This document shows, in pieces, positions 12,496 to 25,708 of a stretch of 64,000 nt of DNA (the first letter of the stretch is position 1; each line of letters starts with the position of its first letter). Origin of the DNA: Melitaea cinxia. Lineage: Eukaryota; Arthropoda; Insecta; Lepidoptera; Nymphalidae. Under the pieces are notes generated by a model. The model was not told the origin of the DNA and did no database searches. It was given only the letters and a program-made list of their open reading frames with translations. The position numbers were made by a program, and so were the translations under genes. The stretch lies in contig NC_059396.1 in the NCBI RefSeq assembly GCF_905220565.1, positions 7,413,206 through 7,477,205 on the forward strand, read 5' to 3'.

Positions 12496-14574
12496 GTTAT
12501 ATATATAAACATACTTTGCGGATTTACAATTTTTGAAATCGAGTCATTAAATCCTGAAATCAACAACAAACAAATAAAGCCAACTTTTCCATTTCGTAAT
12601 ATTAAATACCTACATAAGTTGGTATCAATACTTTCGTTAATGTGGTTCGAATACAATCTTATAAGCAGGGAATGCGCCATCTATTGGATGGTCGGAAAAC
12701 GCCATTGCAGAGTTTCGTCGTAGATTTTAACGAGATTGCTAGTCGCCGGTCCTGTAGCATCGAACTCTTGAAGAGCACCCTCCAAAACAACTTAACGACT
12801 TATAAAAGGAGATATTTTCTATTTTATTATAGGTGGTTTTTGCTTGCTTTATATTTCTATATTAATGCCTAGGAGACAATATTAAAAAAAGATGTCATTT
12901 AGATTATTGATAAATATGCAGCAAAAAAAAGACAACCTTGAACATAACGAGGATATCAATTATGTAAGAATTTGAAATCTGGTTTGAAGTCGAACATGAT
13001 GCTGGCACGGATATCAAAGATTCATCTGTTTTTTATATGACTATTAAAATTGCTAGCGAAAGTCTTGCGTTAAAAGTAACTAATTTTCATGGATTAACGC
13101 ATGCATTGTACTTTTTAATTAGATTTTAACCTTACAGCATGGAAGTGGAAAATTCCGAAGTTAATTTGAACAAAATTTAACTTATAACAACAGTTGATCT
13201 TATAGTATGACAATCGTATTTTGAAATTAGAAATGTTTGTACAGCTAAAAACGAAGTTGCACTTCATATCTGCGACTATCTGGCCTATGCCATTTCCATC
13301 TTAATATGGATTACCTATTCAGTAGTATCCTATGCCGCGTGTCGACCGGGTCCGCTCATTACAATACGAGTAAACGCCGGCGCCGGCTCGGCGGCCAACT
13401 TCTGCGATGGCAGACAACGCGACCGATTAAAATTTCATCTCTCTTTGTTCGGTAACGTAGATCGGATCGATGTGCGCCTCTATGTTCCGCTACAGTCGCT
13501 CACGAACAAAATCGAATTTATCAAATCGTTTATTTTTATGCAAAATCATAATCCAAAAGTGATGGATATTTGTAGTACACTTTTTGTCTAGTATAAAATA
13601 AATAGTGTAAAGATTTCGAATCTTCTAAATCAGGTAAAGATAGACGTAAAGCGAGATTGTGTTTACATAGTTCAGTCTGTGCCAATTAAAAGAACCCTGA
13701 TTGGAAGCGATTCTCCAGTGAATAGCGAGACGAATAAAAAGAACTTGCGAAAAGTGCAACCGTCTCGTGAAACTTATTTCAGTGCAGCTGCTATTTTTGT
13801 ATTAGGAAATAGGAAACAAAGTATTTTGTGTGGAGTTCAGGTATCATATGAATATACTAACATATACATAAACTTTAAGAGCATTACTCATCGAAATGAA
13901 GGGGCGACAAAGAAGGCCATTTGTTTTGGTATTACGCTATCGACTATCATGAAGACAGCGGTAAAAGGGGCGGCGGTTTCGAAGTCCGGATTTCTTCAAT
14001 TTTTCAAAGGTTGAATCGTGCCGCATCTCATAGAAATTGTGAAAAATTGGCAATCATTCGGACAAAGTATTCTATCTTCTTGATACATTCTTCTACATTT
14101 CTTTTTACTGAACTGAGGTGTTTCATAATTTAATACCGAAGAGAAACTAGTGTACAGACGTGGCTTCCATTGTTCGTCTTACTCTCAAACTATACAATGA
14201 TGCGGTTAATTTGGAGGAATAAATCAGGCTTGCTTTATATTCCCGTCACAGCCGACAGCGGAGCCTTGGAAGCTATTACAGTAGCCGTAATGAGATTTAG
14301 AGCGTTCATATAAAGTTATTTATGTGCAGAACGAGACTTCTACGTGAATGTGGAACAACATCGAGAGATTCTGCAAGGATCATGTGGTCTTATGTGTAAA
14401 CAAATATTTCAAGATCATTTATGTCTGCTTTTGCACGCCTCCGATGAGACAGACTCTGCTTTACTCTCACAAATTGAAAAATACGGGAAGCGCTTACTCT
14501 TAAACCTTATATTTTTATAACAATGCTATCAAATACATACTTTAATACAGATTAAACATCAAACCATAAATCTT
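12496..14574. other. Presumed mbl intron, nothing assigned except GC patch
   Basis: Chance frames at 12642-12872 and 13679-14014 lack motifs. The GC-rich patch at 13330-13510 is listed separately. Confidence 0.6.
13330..13510. promoter_or_regulatory. GC-rich patch, possible intronic regulatory element
   Basis: CGCCGGCGCCGGCTCGGCGG-type sequence between AT-rich flanks, with several GATCGGATCGAT palindromic motifs close by. No ORF of note. Confidence 0.25.
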
Positions 14575-14760
14575 AATATATATAAATTAAGCGTCACGTT
14601 GTTTGTTCGCGATGAATTCCTAAACTACTTAACCGACTTTAATTTGCACACCGTGTGCAGTTTGATCCAACTTGAAAGATAGGCTATATTTTATCTTGAT
14701 ATGTAATTATTATATTTAAGAAAAAATACGGCGGTAGTAAGTTCGCCAGTTCAGCTAGTT
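14575..14760 (+). repeat. Dispersed repeat related to family B
   Basis: Contains 'CCTAAACTACTTAACCGACT' and ends GTTCGCCAGTTCAGCTAGTT, the same terminal logic (..CAGCTAGT) as family B. It abuts a family A copy. Confidence 0.55.
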
Positions 14761-14789
14761 AAATATGGTTATATTATATACCGTACCGT

Positions 14790-15175
14790 ACGACAATATA
14801 TATATTTTTTTATGTATGTTCGGGGATAACTCCGTCGTTTATAAACCGATTTTGATAATTCTTTTTTTGTTGGAAAGGATCTCCTATCCCTAGTTTGGTA
14901 CCGTGATAAGGAAACCAGGATCTGATGATGGCGATCCCAGAGAAGTCGAGAGAAACTCTTGAAAATCCGCATAGCTTTTTACTGGGTGTACCGATTTTGA
15001 TAATTTTTAATTTAATCGAAAGCCGATGTTTATCATGTGGTCACATTTAAATTTCATCGAGATCTGATTACAACTTTTGGAGTAATCTTTGATAATGCAT
15101 ATTTACGGGACTATTTTTTCGTCTGTCTGTACGATGTATTACTTGTCGATATAATTGAAGTCGGTTTTTCTGCTA
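14790..15175 (-). repeat. Dispersed repeat family A, copy 2
   Basis: Reverse orientation. The complement carries the 'AACCGACTTCAATTATATCG' start, the 'GAGATCTGATTACAAC' region seen here on the plus strand, and the 'GGTTTCCTTATCACGGTACC' block shared with the 19.6-kb and 26.8-kb copies. Open frame 14769-14972 is a repeat shadow. Confidence 0.7.
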
Positions 15176-15580
15176 TTATAGTAAAAAGAATTGATTAAAT
15201 AAATATTACGTTGGACGTCAACATGTACGGATGATAGCAAAAAAAAGTGAGACCCACTTGTCGAAATAAGCTGGTTTTTATTATATCAGGAAATTATTAA
15301 CTAAGAAGCCTGTTGAATATGAAGACCGAATAATTCTTAAATTTTTTGCAATTAATATTTTTAGTTTCTACTATAATAAAATAACTAATCAGAGCTATCT
15401 GGGATTATCTGCAAGAACCCAATTTTATTATTACCTATTTTTTTTTTAATCAAACCATTATCGAGATTGGTTAAAAAGCACATGTTAGTCTTTCTCCATA
15501 CGAGATTTTTCAGAGGATAGCTTATGCCATATTACTTGTTATCTACACAGGTAAATCTCGATACAAACTTTTATATCATA

Positions 15581-15886
15581 CTACCTGACTCGGCAAACGT
15601 TGTCTTACCGCTAAACGCTATTTAAAAATAAGGGTTGGTGGTAGACGGGTAAAAATTTAGGGTTGTATGTATTTTTCAACGCCACCAAATAATATAAATA
15701 AATAATTTATCTAAAAATTAAAAAAAATATTTCGGGGTGGACTACCCTTAACATTTAGGGGGATGAAAAATAGATGTTCGATTCTCAGACTTACCCAATA
15801 TGCACACAAAATTTCATGAGAATCGGTCTAGCCGTTTCGGAGGAGTAACTACAAACACCGTGACACGAGAATTTTATATATTAGAT
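15581..15886 (+). repeat. Dispersed repeat family C (ends in 'TATATATTAGAT')
   Basis: Phrases 'ACTCGGCAAACGTTGTCTTA', 'TTTCATGAGAATCGGTCTAG' and 'CCGTTTCGGAGGAGTAACTA' are a repeat type common in Lepidoptera, ending GAATTTTATATATTAGAT. Single copy in this window, non-coding. Confidence 0.65.
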
Positions 15887-18800
15887 AAATTGGGTTATAA
15901 CGTGTTGACAGTTAAAGTTTTAAAGAAAAGTTTATTTTATTACTTTTAACACATTTATATAAATAAATAATAATAATAATTTATTTATTTCAGATTAAAT
16001 TCCATATAAGTGTTAGAAATATTTAATAACAAAAACCAATGTTAGTACGACACTTTGATTTAATATAATTGTATGTACAAGAAAAGCTTAGAAAACTAAG
16101 CTTGTTTAAAAATATATATATCATTGTAACGAAAATGTTGTACTCATTTTAAATAAGAATTTGTTCTATATAAACATACTAATAAAAAAATAAAATGTCA
16201 CTACTTGAATTCCTTTAATCGTAACAAAATACATGCATTATTTCCAAAGAACTAAACGAGATTTTTTTTATCTTTCTATTAACGCTTATAGTAAAACTAT
16301 AGCCGACACGCGATCATTGTTTGAACAATAGAGCCGGCACCCCATTATTTATTATTATTTTTACTCCTGGAGGTGGATGATCGATCACATGGAGGACCCG
16401 AACAGTCCGAATCGTTCTTTGTTAGGGGCGAGATTAATCACACGAGTCTATATATGACGAGCTAGAGATATTCATTAGGAGGAAACGATCGGCAAACTCG
16501 CTCACTACACTTTCACTGAGTTAATAGGTAAGTCAACGAAATAGTAATATAGCAACGAGACTTCCCGTACCTTCGATTGCAAAACTCGGTGATAAACAAG
16601 ATTAGATAATTCCTTACACAACTTACAGTAGATAAGCAATATTGCCACTCTGTGTATGTATTTTAGTAATAATATTTTAGTATTGTATATTTAAATGTGT
16701 TTTAACAAACCTGGTAACATATTATCCGGTAATTAGGTCGCTTTGATAACATAACCAGAACAGGATATTTTGTATAAATGTATGGAATTATAAAATTAAT
16801 ATGACTGTTGACTACTAACAACTTTAGTAGTGATGATTTATGTGAATATATAAAAATAACCAAATTGAACTGAACTACACAAATTTAGGAACAACAGAAA
16901 ATTACTAAAATATGTAAGGTAATACGATAACTTAGACGATTAAGTAAAACCAACGAACTCAAACTTTTAAGTAACGGGGTCAGCTTACTTAAGTAATATT
17001 TAAATATTATATTATAAAGCCATAATCTTACAAGCATGCTAGTATTTATTAGAACAATTTTATAATGATAGCACTAGTTTTAGCTACTTACTATATATAA
17101 CAATGATCATAAATAGTTTTTAATTACAAAATTTAGCAAGTTTCAATAAGTTCAGGAATAAAAACTTAATTTGTTTCATTGTGTCACGTGGGTGGCGGAA
17201 GAGCAGACTAAGGACGTTTGCACGAGCACAGCGAATCGAGAGTGCCGTATGGCGCTGTATTGAGTCAGCGTTTAATCAAAATCCTTACGGGGGTATCCGG
17301 AATTGCAAAGGTTTTTTCAATACTTTATGTAAGTCATACTTTTTTATATTTCAGCTTTAAATATTGGTTAAAAATAAAATTACCGTACTTTTACTATATT
17401 TATTGAATCCTTTAATCAAATATTAATTCTCCACTATATTATTAAATTATATTAAATGTTACGAAGAAAAAACTTTTTGTTTTTGATATACACAAAAATC
17501 GTTCTTCTAACGGATAAAGAAGAAGAAAATGGTAAACGCAAGGTACATCTAGCCTGTTAAATTTAAATTGATTACTATTACAAATACTACTCGATCTGAT
17601 TATAAAACTTTTTTTTGTGTTATAAATGTTTTAGCTACGTTTCTTATTCAAAAACCATTATTTTATTACATAACACATTGCGGCAGTATTTATTTACCTT
17701 AATTGACAATAACGTCAATAATTTAACTATTTACTTCAATCGTTTCTTTTTTCTTCTAACCGTATGGAGGATTTTAATAATTAGGCCGACGAAATGTATA
17801 AGTAATGAGATAAGCTATGGGTCACGAATTATAATTGGTTGTGCTTATCCCGTGGATTAATTATAACCGGAATCGGTCTGACATCATACAAACGGTGTTG
17901 TCTCAAAAACAATTTCAGACATAAGTTAACGATATTGACAGCGACGTAGTTCGCCGGCGAATCCGGTAACACAATAGTGCAAACAAACGCTCGGACACCG
18001 CGCCTCGCGAAGTCAATTAAGCTAATTAAACACACAGTAGTGGTGACTGGACACTGTCGTCCTACCCATATATAACCACCCTTAGCGGTTCGTAAGCGAC
18101 GCATCATGTTATCAAGTATAAAACGGTAACTAATAAAACAGGAAAACAATTATCAAACTGCCGCTTAATTCTATATTTGTAACGACGAACTGAGTTTGTA
18201 CGAATATTAATTTATTTAAAATGAAATTGTCGACTGTGAGTTACTTATTGTTTTAGCTTTAGTGTTATTAAGAGCGGTGCAAAAATAACATGTTAACATG
18301 TTGAGTTTCAGTTTAAAATCCAACCTCTGTATCATTTTTATAGCGTAATATTTCGAGCCGAACGGCGATGAAATAAAACAAACAAAACGAGTTAGTTATT
18401 CTTAGTTTTGTGGCAAGGAATTACCCAATGAAATTATGGAAATGAGGGATGAAAAGACAAATAATAGAATGAGTGCTAACAAGAGATAAGACGGGGCTTA
18501 ATTAATAAAGTTTGCGCGCTTGTCTTGGGGCGATGCGCGGAAATCGTCCATGATTCTGGATACAGATCGGATAATCGCATTGGCCTAATTGAGCGTTAGA
18601 TTGACGCTATCGGGACACAGAGTCTGTCTACGAGCGCTCTCTTCTGCCCCCGCATTAAGTACTTTTTGTAAATAGAACTAAACCGTAGGACTTGCTAACG
18701 ATTAAGTTTAGCACAGCCCAAGGTGTAAGATAAATCTAGAAAGGATTACCTTAAGAAACATATACAAATAACCTTCTTGATGTCAGAGGACATGAATTAT

Positions 18801-19501
18801 TAAATTTTATCACGAGAGAAAAGTTTAGGACTCCTTTCTGCTATTTAATGTTGCTAAAAAAGTAAGGTAATAATTAAACAAGATCAATAATCAGATCGAG
18901 ATTATAATTATTTATATTTTTAAGCATATTATTATTATTAAAAGCTTAGATTCAGGGGTCTACATTTACTATTTAAACAAAGAATTACCAAATATTTCCC
19001 TAGAGCTAAAACAGTCGCTGGAATGAACGGATTGCGTCTAGATTCATCGTAAACAATTGTGCTGCGTACGTTTGTTTATTTAACTACTCGCTTCTTCCGA
19101 CGGAGCAGGCAGTCGTGAAACAGAATTTGCTAAGTGTATTATGTTACAACACGTAATAAGGTTAAATTATGGTTAGAAATATTTAATATCTGTTTTCCTG
19201 TTTGTGTTATTTAGATTAATTTTGAACATTACAAGCTTTTGTAATAAAAATAAATATGACAAAATCGTAATTGTTTTAGAAATATTTATTTGTAGGATTT
19301 AAATACCGGTGCTTAAATTACATTAGCCGTTGGAGAAAATATGAATTAAGTCTATGCTAATGTTATAAAGAGAAAGCTTAAGTTCTCTACACCTGTGTTT
19401 ATATGAAGGATAATTTGAATAGTTCTAGTGCTTCATTAAAACATTTTTAATCATTAGAAAGATACGATATTCCAGATTTAGTAATAATTAATTAAGACAT
19501 A
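15887..19501. other. Presumed mbl intron, nothing assigned
   Basis: AT-rich. A small perfect hairpin (AAGCTTAG-AAAA-CTAAGCTT, 16084-16103) is present. A donor-like TAATAG|GTAAGTCA occurs near 16527 on the plus strand with no accompanying coding sequence. The minus-strand frame 17829-18149 has no recognisable domain. Confidence 0.6.
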
Positions 19502-19828
19502 GTAATAATTGTGTTTGCTCGCAAACGAAAAAAACCGATTTCAATTACATCATAAAGTAATACAACGTAGGTAGACGAAAAAAATTTACAAACACACTGT
19601 TCGTCACTACGATTTTCGGGAGATTCCCTCAATTTCTCTGGGATTCCATCATCAGATCCTGGTTTCCTTATCATGCTACCACACTTGGGATATCGACTTA
19701 TCAACAAAAAAAAATAATTATCAAAATCGGTTCATAAACGACAAAGTTATACCCGAACATAGATAAAAAAGCATATTTATACGGTCGAATTGAGTAATCT
19801 CCTTTCTACTTTTTTGAAGTCGGTTAAA
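19502..19828 (+). repeat. Dispersed repeat family A, copy 3
   Basis: The best-preserved short version: starts TAATAATTGTGTTTGCTCGC, ends CTTTTTTGAAGTCGGTTAAA. It has the central 'GATCCTGGTTTCCTTATCAT' block. The open frame 19492-19707 on the minus strand lies inside it and is not a gene. Confidence 0.75.
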
Positions 19829-21966
19829 AAATACAAATATCAGTTTGTAAGAAACTTGAATCGGATAAAAGTAGAATTGAGCGTCAAAAAATTATACTTA
19901 GGTCTACACTTATTTAATGTCAATGTAATTCATGAAATTTTTATTGACCCCAAATTTATGAAATCAATTTTACCCCAAAAGTCATGCTCTAATTATAAAT
20001 TGTTACAGCAGTCTAACAGTTTTTAATATCTTTGTTATTTTCGAAACGATTTGAACCTAAAAAAAAATTAAGGTTTATTTATGATGTCAATTTCTAAAAA
20101 AAAGTACTAAAGAAACGAGCGCCTTATTAAAGAAGTCCTATTTTGGAGGGCGACAGAGTGACTAAGTACATTATAAAATCTGTATTTACACTCGACCTCA
20201 CGCGACGGAAGGAGAAACTTTCGTTTTGGGCGTTTTATGGACGAAAAAATTGAGAAAAGTTGGAGCGTAACGGCCGGTGGCGGCGAGGAGTAGAGGCTTC
20301 GACGACGGCGAGTTTAATATAATATGTAAATGGAATGGCACAGCCACGACCTAGCGATCCTCATCGGTAACTCATATTGGGTCCACGACATTTTACATGG
20401 TGAGTCGTAAATTATTTTGCAAAAAGTGAGGCAGCAGTTTTACGCTTGTGCCCGGCAGACGAGCCCCCAACAGCGTACGAGTATGGGTTACGAGCCTATG
20501 AATGCAAATGAGCCACGCACGAACGAAGGATGTTTTATCGGTTACCCTTTACATAAAACCCTGAAACCAAACCAGTGAACGCACTCACCCATTCTTCAAT
20601 ACAAATTTACGTCGACGACAAGTATTGATAATTACCTGCAACAGACAAATATTACTAAAATTAGATATGTATCGGTCATTATACATAGCGATACAACCTC
20701 GCAAAACATTCGTTCTACAGAAATATCTTAAAAGTAGAAATACGTCATAAAATATTCACATTCACAATACACAGAATGGATAAATCTAAGTGAAAAGACG
20801 TAAATTAATACACGTTTGTTTTACATCAGAATACAAATGCATATTCGTAGTGCTAACGAACAACATCTTTACTACATGTTCTAGTTGAACTAAGTGTACA
20901 ATTTCAAGCTTATCTAGACAGTTCATGAGGTACGTTGTTATCATATGAGCGAGTTGGTGAAAACTTTGACTTTACGTATACTAATATCATGCTTGTACAG
21001 CAGTGGACCCAAAACTTTTCAGAACGTGATGCTCACAACATTCTAACTACAGAAAAACAACGATACATCAAAAGTGAGTTACAAGGTAAATGACGGTGGC
21101 CGCGGTGGCGACGGAAAATTTTCGATTTACTGACACGGGTATAGTCCAGTGGGATTCTTTTGTAGACTCTATTATTTTCTTACACCAGGTGCGTGTAAAT
21201 ACTTTAAAACTATGTATATTTGCACGACTAAATCACGTTTACATAGTATTTGTAAGTCTAGTACTCTATGGTCTTGGACCTTTTTTCGGCATTGATAAAA
21301 TGCGAAGATGAACAGCGAATCGTACAACGTATAACTCATATAAGTCTACGTATTCTTTCTATTCAGCACGCAGAAAAAAAGCAAAGGGAGGAGCGTTGAA
21401 AGGACTTTAAAGGGCGGAGCTACAAAGAAACACCAGCAGTTATGTCTTGACATATTATGTAATACTGATAACGGTTTCGAGTTGTTGCTAGGAGATGCTT
21501 TGAAGGGTCATATATATGTACGAATATTTATAAGTATATATATATTCCTAGTCAGATTTTAAAATACGTTTTATTTATTTAAAAAAAAAGGATAAAAACT
21601 TAATGTAGAAAGACATTTCCCGTGAAGACAATAAAGAACCTAAAGCGCACAGTTTTAAACTTTCACGAGACGAAACACAGCGAAGCGTCGCGGACGCCTT
21701 GAAAGTTGGAAGGCGAAGACGACGGCGCGGTGCGGGATGCCGCGATCTTACTGTCAAACTAAGAAATATTGCTCACATCCGCAATATCGGAAATAGCGTA
21801 TACTATTTATATAAGTAGAGTGCGATGGAAGCAAATCTGTCGTCTGAATTGTATCTGAAGTATTTATAATACAATACAGCGCGCAGTACCTGCTAATGAT
21901 TATTATAACTTAATTTCGGAAGAGATCGCTCTTTAGCGATAAGACCGCCTTTTGTACATTCCTTTT

Positions 21967-21969
<3 letters not shown>

Positions 21970-21999
<30 letters not shown>
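21970..21999. repeat. (ATT)n microsatellite
   Basis: About ten ATT units in a T-rich stretch. It lies just upstream of an AATAAA at about 22050, but no gene end is recognised here. Confidence 0.95.
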
Positions 22000-23619
22000 T
22001 CTCGCTTGTTTCTTTTTCTTTTATGTTATTTGTATTGTTTTTGGTTGTACAATAAAGTATATTTGTATTTGTAATTTTAATTATTTTTTAACAATTTTCT
22101 TATTTCTACACATATCATTTCTAAGAACATATTATATTTAATGAATAAATTTGATTGATAGTCATAACGATCTTTCACTGTCCTATGTGTTTATTAAAAA
22201 GCGACAAAAAATAAGTAAGTACCTACTTAAGAAAAATCATTTGTAATAAAGTAACGTGGATGGAACCGTGTAATATTTGAAACGAAATATTTTTTATTAA
22301 GAATTTAGAACGCAGAAAAACAAGTTTTTGGCGACCCCTTTGATTTTTTACATAGTATTTTTATTATTTAACCTATTTTAACAACCTATTAAAAGGGGCA
22401 GATGAACGGACAGAGAAGTCTTAGGGTTCCGTTGATGTCTACGTAATTCAAATTAAGTTATCATATATATTTCTGATCAATAATCGTGATGTTAAATTAT
22501 GTTTGAAAGGTGTTGCAAAGAAAACCGTTGTAGAGTTTTATTGCGTTATAGTTACTAACACATTTTTTTTATATGAGTTGAGTTTGGTACTGGTATAAAC
22601 ACCACATGGCGGGATATTTTATGACAATATTAATATTTAAAATATACTACGGCTGAGTAGATTAACATATGTATAAAATTATAATAAGTTTTTATAAATA
22701 TCATACTGTATATATTATTATAGTTCTTAAAAAGTAATATTTTACTCAGATATACGACTAAGACAAAAATATTTTGTTACATTTAGACTAAAACTTAATT
22801 TTATTAACATGTTATTAAATGGCGTTAATAAATGTATAATGCCATAAAACAATGTCAATATTCGTAATATTGTTCGCCATTGTTTTAATCCCATCCCCGC
22901 GACAAATTAATATGCTCATCGTCAGCCGCATCACTAGATTACGACGCATTCATAGCGCGATTGTATTTTAAGTGTATTATCCAATTTGTTGGATATTGTG
23001 CGTGAGATAATCAGCAGTTGTGGAATATAACCGAATGGTTAGTTGTAAGCTGCGACGGTGCTGCACAATGCCTGCATTATCGTACGCAACTATAGAGAGA
23101 GCTAGCGCACTTAATAGATTTTGTTGGCGTGGTATCCGAAGCGGTCAGCCTATTGCAAACTAACAGGATTACTGTCCGAATTTGAGTTTCGTACGCGATG
23201 CCGGTATGAAAATACATGTTGTTCCAAGCGAGCGGTCTACCGTGTAACACGATACGTAGCAGTTCATCCTTGAAATCTGGTGTCAATAGTTTAGCATGTT
23301 GAAGAGAAACTTTGAATGTCTTCGTTAGAGAAAGGAACTGGGAACATTTCCACTCGCCGATGAACGAGTACGCGTCGAGAGCTTCGAATCGGCTCGTTAC
23401 CTTGGAGCGAAAATAGCGCGCAAGAATTTAAGGTTTAAAAGGCAATAATGCATTAACAAGCAGCACTAGCGATCTGTCCGTAACAAAATAAAATTAAACG
23501 TTCATTTGTAACACGGATGGATGTAGAGTGTGTACGTTGATGTTAAAAACAAACTTGAAATAAAATCGGGAAAATAATTAAAATCGGCGCAAACCATTAA
23601 AAGAGCAGTTTATAATAGG

Positions 23620-23790
23620 AGAGTGCACCGTCGAGTGTCCTTCATGTAGGCAGTTAAAGAGTTGGAGGAGCGCTCTCGAGCACGAGTACTGTAGCGGCGC
23701 CACCTCGTGCCGACTAACGAACCTGCCGACAAAAACTCTCCTGCGCTCCGTACCACGTGCCTCAGCGATAATAATCGCACTACCTTCTCT
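23620..23790. promoter_or_regulatory. GC-rich patch, possible intronic regulatory element
   Basis: Contains GGCGCCACCTCGTGCCGAC and a CACGTG E-box (in CCACGTGCC, near 23755) in AT-rich context. No ORF or splice structure recognised. Confidence 0.25.
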
Positions 23791-24425
23791 TTGTACTCAT
23801 GAATCTCATTGAGTCAGTAAGCTGTGCATAGTTAGCGAACTGAATAATTATTATTTACAACTTATTCCGTCTCTCTACTTTCAACGTTTCGAGCCCATCC
23901 GCGTCTTATGAAAACAAAACCATTTTACGGAGTAGGAAACGTAGTAGTAGGAAAATGTTTTAGTGTCTTCATAATAACATCCGACAAAACTGCTAAAGGA
24001 AACGAATAAAAACAGTGATTCAGTTTATGTTCGTTCGGAGAGAACCAATAAGACAAATGATCAATATTAGGACCGCATCCCTTAAAGTGTTCCTAGTTTA
24101 ATCTCGTAACATTATTATCTTAAAATGTTCTTATCTTAAAATTACGCGTGTTTTATCTTAAAGTTAGCAATTTGTATTGCCTAACATTAAGATTTTTATA
24201 GTAATATTTATTTTAAATTCGGTAGGTATTTGAGAAGCTCTCGCACGTAGTACGTCAGAGCACTTTTAGCGTAGAGTCGTGAATTACTTCCACATGATCA
24301 CACCTTATACGTCGACAGAGAATTGCATAGCTAACGAGCAAACTACGAGTTAATGAGTTGCACTTTTTACACATAATACTATGCTAATGCTAATGTCACA
24401 AACTGACACATTTTTTTTATCTTTG

Positions 24426-24573
24426 ACTAGCTGTGCCCGCGATTTCATCCGAGTGGAATTTAAAAAAAGTTATTGTTCAGTTCGCAGATATGGTCCATAT
24501 GCATTTAGTAAAAAGCGGTTATTTTAATATTACAAACAGACACTCCAATTTTACTTATTTGTATACCTAGATA
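24426..24573 (-). repeat. Dispersed repeat family B, copy 2 (internally deleted)
   Basis: The complement runs from TCTAGGTATACAAATAAGTA and TGGAGTGTCTGTTTGTAATA to CGCGGGCACAGCTAGT. It is about half the length of the copy at 12190 because the central part is missing. Confidence 0.75.
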
Positions 24574-25306
24574 TTGAGCATCAAACGTAAGAAATTGACA
24601 TTTGTACATTTCTACGCCACTAATTTTAGCTGTGAATTCAGGAAAGTTAAGAAGAGTTGTTAAAATTAATTGACAAAAGTTTAGAAGATAGCTTTGCTTA
24701 TTTTTAATTCAATTAAAACAGTTAAGTTATTTTAATCTGTTCAAAAGAAAATGATACTCTAATTTTCTTACAATATAAATTTACTGTAATAGTTCACTTG
24801 TATATAATTTCTGACTGGGAATGCTGCTGCTGCTGCTAATCTTCTAAAAAGAAAAGAGTTGAATTTTAAATCACGATGCAGCTCTATTTTGGATTAGCGA
24901 ATATACTTTTCGCAGTATTTTTTTATAATTATAAATTTCAAGACGTTGTTTTTCATCACTTGGGTGAAGTGCACGAGATAAATTATAAAAACAAATTCAT
25001 ACTTTATATCATATTATTAAATAAGTTGTTTTGTCCACTGAGGTTTCTTAGTTCAAACAATAGACACGTTAGGTTTAGAAACATCTAGTAGTTCGAAATT
25101 CAACCTTAAATAATTAAATTATATGTTCGAACATTAAATAAAAGAGTATGCTTATTAATAAATTAATCTTAAATTTTTATTGATTTATCGTGTCTTTTAC
25201 ACATAATTTTATCTTATACTATTAAACGAGCAATTCTTGTATATATATATATATATATATAATCTGAATCTCGGAAACGGCTCCAACGATTTTCATGAAA
25301 TTTAGT

Positions 25307-25708
25307 ATACAGGGGATTCATCAATACAGCCTATACAGTCCACTGTTGGACATAGGCCTCCACAAGTTTACGCCAAAAATAACGTGAACTCATGTGTTTT
25401 GCCCATAGTCACCACGCTGGGCAGGCGGGTTGGTGACCGCAGTACTGGCTTTGTCGCACCGAAGACGCTGCTGCCCGTCTTCGGCCTGTGTATTTCAAAG
25501 CCAGCAGTTGGATGGTTATCCCGCCATCGGTCGGCTTCTTGAGTTCCAAGGTGGTTGTGGAACGTTGTTATCCCTTAGTCGCCTTTTACGACACCCACGG
25601 GAAGAGAGGGGGTGGCTAAATTCTTTAGTGCCGTAGCCACACAGCACAGTGCCGTAGCCACACAGCACAGTGCCGTAGCCACACAGCACATAGCACATAC
25701 AGGGGATT
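25307..25708 (+). mobile_element. LINE 3'-end insertion with 12-bp target duplications
   Basis: The 12-bp repeat atacaggggatt at 25307-25318 and 25697-25708 flanks a 378-bp insert. The insert starts with 'AGTCCACTGTTGGACATAGG' style sequence, contains 'TTAGTCGCCTTTTACGACAC' followed by a purine-rich run, and ends in a 21-bp tandem array. These are 3'UTR-type sequences of lepidopteran non-LTR elements. The open frames across it (25430-25636 plus, 25516-25698 minus) are shadows of the repeat. Confidence 0.8.
25628..25690 (+). repeat. 21-bp tandem repeat, three copies, at LINE terminus
   Basis: Three exact units of 21 bp (gtgccgtagccacacagcaca) begin at 25628, 25649 and 25670. They form the 3' terminus of the inserted LINE tail, next to the downstream target duplication. 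Short terminal tandem repeats are used as 3' ends by several non-LTR clades. Confidence 0.85.

Larger units (their letters stand above)
19829..24425. other. Presumed mbl intron, nothing assigned
   Basis: Mixed AT-rich DNA with moderately GC-rich zones at 20200-20560 and 21640-21760, an ATT microsatellite and the 23.6-kb GC patch. No exon recognised on either strand. Confidence 0.6.

Noticed and set aside
16084..16103. AAGCTTAG/CTAAGCTT hairpin as a terminator
   Set aside because: Rho-independent terminators do not apply in a eukaryotic intron; an 8-bp palindrome is expected by chance in AT-rich DNA of this length.
25516..25698. Short frame with a repeated CGYGTVL motif
   Set aside because: Translation of the 21-bp LINE-terminal tandem repeat, not a protein repeat.
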